Part shown: piece after piece, positions 39,301-48,300 of the stretch
Layout of the letters: each line of letters begins with the position of its first letter
How positions within the stretch are numbered: position 1 is the first letter of the stretch
Source of the DNA: Onchidella celtica
Lineage: Eukaryota; Mollusca; Gastropoda; Systellommatophora; Onchidiidae
Direction: 5' to 3'
DNA: 64,000 nt
NCBI GenBank assembly: GCA_963931925.1
Contig: OZ007569.1
Coordinates: 21,031,982 to 21,095,981 of the forward strand
The notes under the pieces: generated by a model
What the model was told of the DNA's origin: nothing
Seen by the model: only the letters and a program-made list of their open reading frames with translations
The model's database searches: none
Translations under genes and position numbers: made by a program

Positions 39301-42300
39301 AATAGCAACAAAAAAGAACATGTCAGAATATTCTCTTAGCTAAAGCAGCTTTTCAGTGCCAGCCCTCGAGTTTTTCCAGTCTATAATCAAAGAATTTTCT
39401 TCACTCTTACACATTGATCTCTTGAAAAGCTACTGATGTGGCTCCAGACTGGGCCAATCTGCTGTGGCTGTTCTTTGTTGCTGCTGCATGTATTGATGAT
39501 ACCATGGTAACCTCTTGCTCCACTAACGCTGCTGGGCCCCTCCCCCCCTTCTACTTCCACCCCATCATGCATAGTGCTTTGTCCTGCTATTGTAATGTGG
39601 GAGAGGAGTGAGACGTGCGTGTTGAGGGGGAAGATAGGTTTCTATGAAGACTGTCACATTTTTTTCATCTAATTAGTCCAATCTTCCCTGGAATTGAATA
39701 CTTTTTTGTTGTTGGTGCTGTAAATATTTTTTTCATATTTCCTTTCTTCCATTTCTTCTCTCACTCCAGTTTCGTACTGGCTCATTTTCTCATCAGTTTT
39801 ATTACGTATCATCTTTTCACCTTTCGGATAAGATTTATTACTGCTGTTTTATTTTATCCCTGATGTTGGCTGTCAGTCTTTCAGTTTGTCTGTCCTTCTA
39901 ATGCTTTCAGCTGTTAGCATATTATGTTATCATAACAATATAAGGCAGGGGTGGCCAGACTTGCTAAATGTAAGAGCCACATACGATAAACTCTAGATTT
40001 TCAAGAGCCGCAAGATGTGAACAAAATTTACACACTATTTTATTGTTACATACACATTTTGTTACAAAAATTTTACAGAAATATTATGAAATTCACATAT
40101 GCCACAATATTTACTCGATCATGTATGCAGTTTTGTTTTTATCTGTTACTGTCACGAGTCGACCATAGTTTAGGTTGTACTAAGAGTTCACGCGAGTGCA
40201 TGAGTTGTTTATTTCTTCGTTTGTTTCATTATTTACTTGTGTGTTTCGGTGGTGTCTGTCCGAGATGAGAGTTAGGACCTCTCAAGTTGAGTGATATATC
40301 CCCACAGCACATAACCCACCTCGTGACAGTTACTTTGTAATAGTTTCAGTACTCACAAAGTACACATTTATGCCAAATGTTTCAAAATCTTTACTGATGA
40401 TTGTTTAAACTATACTTGATGTATTTAATAATAATGGTAATGAACTTAATGTTGGAAAAGAGTGGAGTCTCAGTTCATACCCAGTAAATAATCATAAAGC
40501 TTGAATTTTTTTCTTATTTACCTTTTTATGTTAACTGTGATGAAAAAAAGCTCACCCAACATATTTCCACGAGCTGCTTATTGAAGATGAAAGAGGCTCG
40601 TGTGGCTTGCGAGCTGTGGTTTGGCCACCCTTGGCATATTATATTATCATGACAATGTGTGGGTATGTCTGTTTTACGATCTATTGTGAGATATTAATGT
40701 AGTTCGTTGTTACTGCACCCTGTAACAGTCTTTGCGAAACAGAGATTTTATTCTAGTCTGATGCCAGTTTATGGTGGACGGCATTGGGAAAAAAGGCTCA
40801 TGGCTCTTAAGTTTCTTCTGGCATTTTATGGGTATCTTAGAGTTAGAGACACTTTGAATGATTAATTATCATTTATGTCTCTTGTGCATACGCTGTGAAA
40901 GGGTGATTGATTGAGAGAAAAGAAACACTTTAGAAAGAAAACTGGTGGAGGACCTGGAAGATCGATTCCCATTTTGTGCAAACGTAATGTAAGAATTTCT
41001 GGAACTTCAATTATTAATTAAAAATGCGAACTGTTTGGTTTCATCAGATCAATACTGTGATTACATTTATTGTGGTTGGTATACAGGAAAAGCATAGGTT
41101 GAAAGGTGTAGAATGGGATGTATCTTGCCATGTACATATATTGTACATATATGCAATCTGCACAGTGAAAACTGTCTATCAATCAGCATGTATTCAAACT
41201 ACAAATAAGAGTTTGCCCATATGCCAATCCATGCATTTTGTGTTTGATCCATCTGATCTTTGAGTCTGAATTGTTCTCATGCTTTCTCCTTCTCAGAATA
41301 TGCAGAGAGAGAGAAAGGCACCCATGGGGGGGGGGGGGGGGGGCAATTTGATGATCAAAGATAGACAATTTTTCATGCATTAAACCAGATTTTAGCCCAT
41401 CAACCTGCCTTAACCAGAAAATAAAAACCATGGAGATTGACAGATATTTTCTAGGCCACAGCCCATACATGTAGAGAAAAGAGGGGGGGAAGCAGTCTCT
41501 TGGGTTTGAAGTTTAAAACACAGCAACGGATGTTTGTGAAAGCAGTCACATTGGTAGTAAAGATAGTTAAACAGAGAGAAAGTATGTTGATAGAATAAGT
41601 GGATCTTTTGTGGGAGTTCTACTAGGACATCCAGGGTCAACTTTCATTTTTATTGAAATTGAGGCTGGGTTTACTTAGTCTGAGGATCACTGAAGTCACC
41701 GAATCACAAAACATGTTATCCAACATTTCTAGGGAAATATCACCGATGACCTCAGTTTGTATTCCCTCAGGGCTTTGTCAGTTGGGAAGTAATGCGTGGA
41801 CTACGTCAAGTAACTTCTGTGGAGCTGCTTGAGACTGACAATAAAAACATGTCATGCCACCTTTTTCCCAAACATATATATGCCTGGCCTGTGAAACAGT
41901 ACTGTTGTGCAAAGGCAGAGCGAAGTAACCGACATCATGGCATGTTTCTGCTTTGTCTCTGTGAATTTGCCTCATACATAATTCTTTTATTGAATTTTCA
42001 AGTTGCTACAGTCTTCTTGGGGAACAGTGATTATATATATATATTACTTCTTTTTCTTTTTTTTTTTTTTATCTTTCTATTCAAGTTTTTACTCACAGTT
42101 TTGTATTTCTTTCGAACAGATAATGAAATGAAAGATGTTGCTCAAACTCTGGTGGCATTGAAAGGTTCTTACAAAAAAGGTAAGTTCACTGGGCTTTGGG
42201 AAAATTATCTTACTGTTGTATAATGGAGCGAGAAGGTGAACATGGTAAGAACCTAAAACTTTGAGACTAAGTGGCAAAAGATTATGAAGATCTATGTACC

Positions 42301-45300
42301 GCCTCAAGTTTGGACATAAATTATGTTGACATATTCATTTTGGACAAACTTCAGACTTTTAAATTTTTTATTTACAGTCTTTTGAGTCATGAAAGAAGAG
42401 ACGTGATTTCTTATCAAGAACCTGTAAAATTGAAAAATGTGATAGGAAATTTCACACTTTGCCTTCTTTGCCTCTCTTTGTTCTTTGCTATTCTTGTGTA
42501 TAAATAATGGCAAATACCTCATTGCATTCATAACTGATAATGTATATGTTGGATACATCTTGACATTAATTTGTGGCTGTTCCACAGAGGTAGTTGACAG
42601 CTCATCAGGAGAGGACATTGGTCCCACCTGGAGACACCACAAGCGACTATACAGGTAACTGACTTCCTCCTTTCAATATTACAGTTGTGCCTGAAGCCTA
42701 GCAAGCTGTGCAACACCATTCTGTAAGAGCATTTGTCCCAAGGAATATTTGAGTTCTTCTTGCAGTTGCATATCGTTTGAAATTTCTTGCTTTGTGGATT
42801 TTATTTTTAAAGAAAAATATCAGATAAGTAAGAAACCATAAGCTGTTATCAGAGCTGTGATGGCGAAAGAAAAGGCAAAGAACTGCTTTTAACTTGAGCA
42901 GGTGATTGGTGGGCGTGTCTGGTAGTGTCTCCTTCTGTCCTAGGGTTTTTGTTATATTCTGCCTTTCGTCTTGCTTTTCCCTAGCATAATGTGACCGTTG
43001 TCCAATTGATGTTCTTTCTCCAAACCCAGCCTCAAACTTTAAACTTGTTCTGTACATTGAAATTTGTTTAAATCCAATTGTCCTGTCAGTACTGAGGAAT
43101 ACTACAAAGAATTTGATAGTTTGTCAGGCAATACTATTCTTACTATTTGTGAGCGTGAATGTTTCGTTATTTGTTGTCCCATGAAAATGGAAATGGTTTT
43201 AATATTTGTTCCACCCTTTTTCATTTGACAGGAGGCCTTCAAGCCCTGTTGTGGTCACTGGTCACCCCTATGATGATCATGCCTACAGTTCCACCAAAGT
43301 TCTGGATGATGATGTCCCATCTCCCTCATCTTCCTCTTCTATAGACGAAGAATATGATTTTGGAGATGCCGGTAAGTCCTTTTGTCACACCATATTCTTG
43401 AAGCATTGCCATTTCCTGCGCTTGAAACACTGAAACATACTGTTACAGTCAAACGTAGAGTGAAGGATCTCTGACTTCATTGTTACATTAGAGCTGCCTT
43501 TACAAGTTATTTTCAGGTGGATTATTTGAGTGTTTGAGAAATGATTAAGAATCATCAGAGATGGAATGTGCAGGTCAGTTTACAGACAGAGCATCATCAT
43601 GCTATATTGGAGCTAGATGGTGGATCTGTAAGCTCTTAAAACTTCATGACTATGTGACCAAAAATTATGAAACTTTTGTATTGCTTCAAGTTTTTATGAT
43701 AAATTAGGTGGACACACCCATATTGGGCAAAATTCAGTCTTTTATATTATTATTTATTTATGTTTTTTTTTTTTTTTTAAAGCAGCTAGCCATATGAAAA
43801 GAGATGCATTTTTCTCAAGTAGTACGGAAAAGCAGGATAGGAAATTTCATCCTGTGCCTCTTGTTACACGTGTAACTTAGCTAGTGAAACTAAACAGTTA
43901 ACCTTTCAATATAATAATGATAATAATAATGAAGATCATTTATATAGCGCCCAATCCAAACCGTTTGCTCTAGGCGCTTTACAGAAAGTCGTGTTCTCTC
44001 CATCTGCAACTCACTTTCTCTCTCTCTCACCCTCTCTCTCTGCTATACATACATTGTATACATAGATACACACACACATAACATACTATAAGACAGAAAT
44101 TAAACGATAAAACAGCAAAATTAAAGTGAAATGAGAAAATAAATGGATTGGGAATGAGACTTCACAACGGAAAGTGTTTTTTAAAAAGGTGGGTTTTTAG
44201 ACCAGTTTTGAATTTTGACTCGGTAGATGCTCCCCGCAATGATTTTGGCAGTGAGTTCCAGATGTGCGGGGCACAGTGTGTAAATGTTCTGCCTCCTAGT
44301 TTCTTTGACTTGCAGTTAAAAATCTTAAGAAGGCCCTGATCGCCTGATCTTAAAGAACGAGGTGGTGAGTAGGGCTCTACCAGAGTGGAAAGGTAAGGTG
44401 GTTCAGTTTTGTTTATGCACTTGTAACACAGAATGCTATTTTGTACTGGATTTGCAACTTAACTGGTAACCAGTGCAGTTTAATAAGCATGGGGGTAATG
44501 TGTTCACTCTTTTTCTTCTTTAAGACAATTCTAGCAGCTTGGTTTTGAAATCGTTGCAGTCTGTTTAAAGTTTCATTGGGTAAGTTCGCAAGAAGGGACT
44601 TGCAGTAATCTAAGCGAGAAAATATAAACGATGAGATCAAGACCCTAACAGATTCTTCGCTTAGAAAAGATGACATTTGACGTACTCTGCGCATCTCACA
44701 GTAGATGGTTCTACACAAATTATGAACATGGAAATGCATGGAAAGCTTTGAGTCAAAATATACCCCCAAATTTCTAGCCTTCTCTGAAAAAGATATGTTC
44801 TCATTCCCAATGCAGATATTCTCCACATCACTCAGATTCCATCCTCTCTTTGTGTTACACAATATCACTTCAGTCTTATCTTCATTCATCTTTAGCTTGT
44901 TAGATTCCATCCAGTTTTTCACATCATCAATGCAACACTCTATAGAAGTAACTAGTTTCTTGATGTCACAGGGTGGAACAGACATATACAGCTGGGTGTC
45001 GTCAGCGTACATATGATATTTCACATTATGCTTTCTTATGATTGAACCAAGTGGCTGTGTATACAGCATGTACAAAAGAGGACCCAATACAGATCCTTGG
45101 GGCACACCAAAATGTAGTTTGAAAGATGTTGACATATTTCTATCTACAAGAATGCAACAATAATTCTTGCTCCATGGGGCAGGCACTACTTTTTGGTGGG
45201 TGTCTTCCATGTCAAGCCTTGTCTTTGGCATCCAGTACTTTGGCCCCCTGTATTCCTTAGTGATTTCAAGAGGCCAGGGTTTCTTGAAATGTTTATGTAA

Positions 45301-48300
45301 TTGCCATGGTTACTGAAAAACCAGAAAAAGTGCAAATGATGATGTTAAATGGGACGTAATTCTGAATCATGTGAGGATTCATTTGTCTGATGCACTTACT
45401 CATTTTTCAAAGTACATGTCCATTTCTCAAAACTGATTTGGATTTAAGTTACTCAGAACAAGAATTATTTTCCTACTGCAACTGATCTTACAGACGATTT
45501 TTTTTTTTATTTGTTTGTGATCTGTTTTACCCTGAAAGTGGCAGAAAACAATTTTTACCGTAAAATATACTGTAGTAGGGTAAAGCATTGTCTGTCATAT
45601 GGTCTACAGTGGGTTAAGTAGTGCGATGGGAGATATCCATCACCAAATGCTAATATTGCAGTTCATGCAAGCTCCCTGTTTTTTTTTTTACTTTTAAGGT
45701 GGGGAAAAACTGGAGTTATTGCCATTAATAATTGAAAATGCATACATTCAAAGTCCTATCACACCAAGCTATTAGAGTAAATAGAAGAGAAGACAAACCT
45801 TTATATTCTAGCTTCAAAAACTCTGAATGTGTCAAATTTCAAGGTGCCATAATTTCTTTTAGAGTACCATAATAATTTTTTTGTTTGTTTTTGTGTGCAT
45901 CCCATAGATTCAGTTTTTATCACAAGCGGGTAATTTTGCTGCAATATTTGCCCCGTCACTTCCATTTGCACACATTCACCCATCACCCATACCCGAGTCA
46001 GAATGGTTGATAATTCTGTAAATAAAATCTGCAAGAGAAAGAGTTAATCATAGTGGGACCATATCATGGACGTCCTGGAACGTGAATTATAGTTGTTTAG
46101 GTTACTACCTTTAGATGGGTATTTTTTCTCAGCAACCCTTGTTATTAATATTCCATTCAATTCCATTGTGATTTCAGCAGCGGGAATGTTTTCAAGTGGG
46201 CTTCCCATAAGTAAAGAGAAGGGGAAACCATTATGAAGATTTTCATCAATGTTCTGTAATTCATATTGTATTGGCTATTGCGATAAATCGCCCACATTAG
46301 GCTCCGCAATTCCTTTCATACCAGGTTCCCACCTTTGTTTCATGAGGTCTTGGTTCTGTTGAAAAAATTTATGTAACTTACTTGTCATAGTTGTGGAAAA
46401 ATGAATATAGTGCATACGATGATAATAAATGGGACGTAATTCTGATTCTCATGAAGAGTCATTTATCTGATGCACGATCAGGAAAAAAACAACCACCAGT
46501 CTTTGGCAGAAGAGTTTCTAGTGCCATAAGTGATTTGATAAGTATTGGGTATTCAGTGGTAGTCCTAAACTTTTGGGGTAAAATATTTGTTTCCTATTAA
46601 TTCCATACAGAGTGTCCTGCAAACTATTATTTCACGGGGCATTATAATGGTGCTATTGGAGAATCCTTATCTCTCTTTCTCACATGACCAATGCACAATG
46701 CTACACCACTTCTGTTTCACTTGTGTAGAATTTGCTGTGAAACCCATCTATCACAGCAACAAGCCCTCCATTTTCCAGTGTGTGCAGCACTCTGATAGGA
46801 GTGTCAGAATGTAGCCCTGGAATTCCCAGGACCCACTGGAAAAGCCCTGAAATTAAAAAATTTGTGAAAAAGCCCGGGGGAAATCCTGGAATTAGTGGAA
46901 TCACCCCGGAATTCTCCTCAGATTAAAAAACAAATTTGGAGTGGGGCGGCGGACGACTTGAACAAAATAAATAAATGTTTTTTTCTTGTGATGAGAGTCA
47001 GAGAAAGAAAACCAGAAAGTAATCAAGAATAAAGGGCCAACAGCCTTCGGCTGAGGCCACTGAGAATCAAAGAACTATCTTTGTCTTTTTCTTGCACTGA
47101 AGCAGCCCTGGAATTCATCATTTTAGCCCTGGAAAGGTCCTGGGTATGGTGGGGAGATAAAAATAAAGGATATGAGATTTACTTCTTGACTTAATTTGTT
47201 CAGGAAAACGAATAGTTTTCAAGCCTTGTATCAGCTTTTATTTCGAACTGACACTTTTTATTTTAATATTTAAATGGAAAAGTAATATTAGATTATGAGA
47301 CCACTGAAAAGAGTGTCATGACTTGCTTTTCTTCAAGATGTGTCTACCCTAGACTTCATGACATTCCAGTAAAGGAACCCCTCTGTCTGCTTAATAATAT
47401 CACTTTTTTGTAATTATGAAAGATATCCAGTCAAGGAGATAAAAAAGGGGGAGAATGAATTAGGCCTAGTGTGTGAAAGAAAATTGTCTGGTCACCATGA
47501 TATATTTCAGTCCTGTCCTACTTATTGAGACATGCAGGTGAGACAGCCGATGATCTGTTCAGGCATCTGGACTGTAGCGAGACATGTCATATAAGTGACC
47601 ATTTTTTGAATCCTCATAGTAAGCACAGCATTTGGAGTTGGAGTTCCCGTGTTAGTTTGCTTTATCTTGGAAATTGTTCACGGTTGTGTTGAAATTTTTG
47701 TTGTTGACTGTTTGTTGTGATTATTGTTCAACATTACTTGAAGCTTAGTCATTTGATTTTCAGTAAGCCCATGAAGCTTTTTGGCAGTGTCCGGGATTCT
47801 GTTTTTTAAATTTTTTTCTTGTTGTTCCCCCACGCCCTCTTTCTTAACGTTATCCTACCCTTTTCCCTGTTATTTTCACAGAGTTTGTGTCTAAGGGGGA
47901 TAGGTGGAGTTGAAGAATAAGCTCTAACCGTATTTTACAGTCGGGGGTCTGACAGACTTGAAACACTCATTCTTTTCATATGTTGTTAGGGGCGTAGAGT
48001 CTAATTACAAAGCCAAATAGAGAAAAATACTGTGTTATGTTCACTCTTCAGCAGTGGCTACTAACATAAAATATCATGCTTCTCTAACAACAGCCTCTTC
48101 GTCATAACACCCCCCAACCGAATGCTAAATGGAGTTAATCACAAATGACTACATTTGATTAGAACAGTGAGAGAGAAATCTGTTAGTCTAAAGGTACTCT
48201 TGCCAATTTTGTTGTATTTATCTATTTTTGCATGTCTTTGTTGGCCATGGTGAACAGTGCAAGTGATGATGACAATTGGGACGTAATTCTGATCATGTTG

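Larger units (their letters stand above)
30028..42119 (+). other. 12-kb FoxN2/3 intron, repeat-rich
   Basis: GTGAGT to CGAACAG. Repeats found inside are listed separately; the remaining stretches (34.7-35.0, 35.7-36.4, 38.5-39.9, 40.7-42.1 kb) show only simple repeats, including a G run at 41327-41343. Confidence 0.6.

Noticed and set aside
41792..42223. 143-codon plus-strand ORF across the 42120 exon
   Set aside because: The frame through the exon is fixed by phase-1 junctions; the rest is intron with a long T tract.
46815..47155. Possible TIR element starting AGCCCTGGAATTCCCAGGAC
   Set aside because: Only a 9-base CCCAGGACC/GGTCCTGGG pair is seen, with no flanking duplication; it may be a decayed element but support is too thin.
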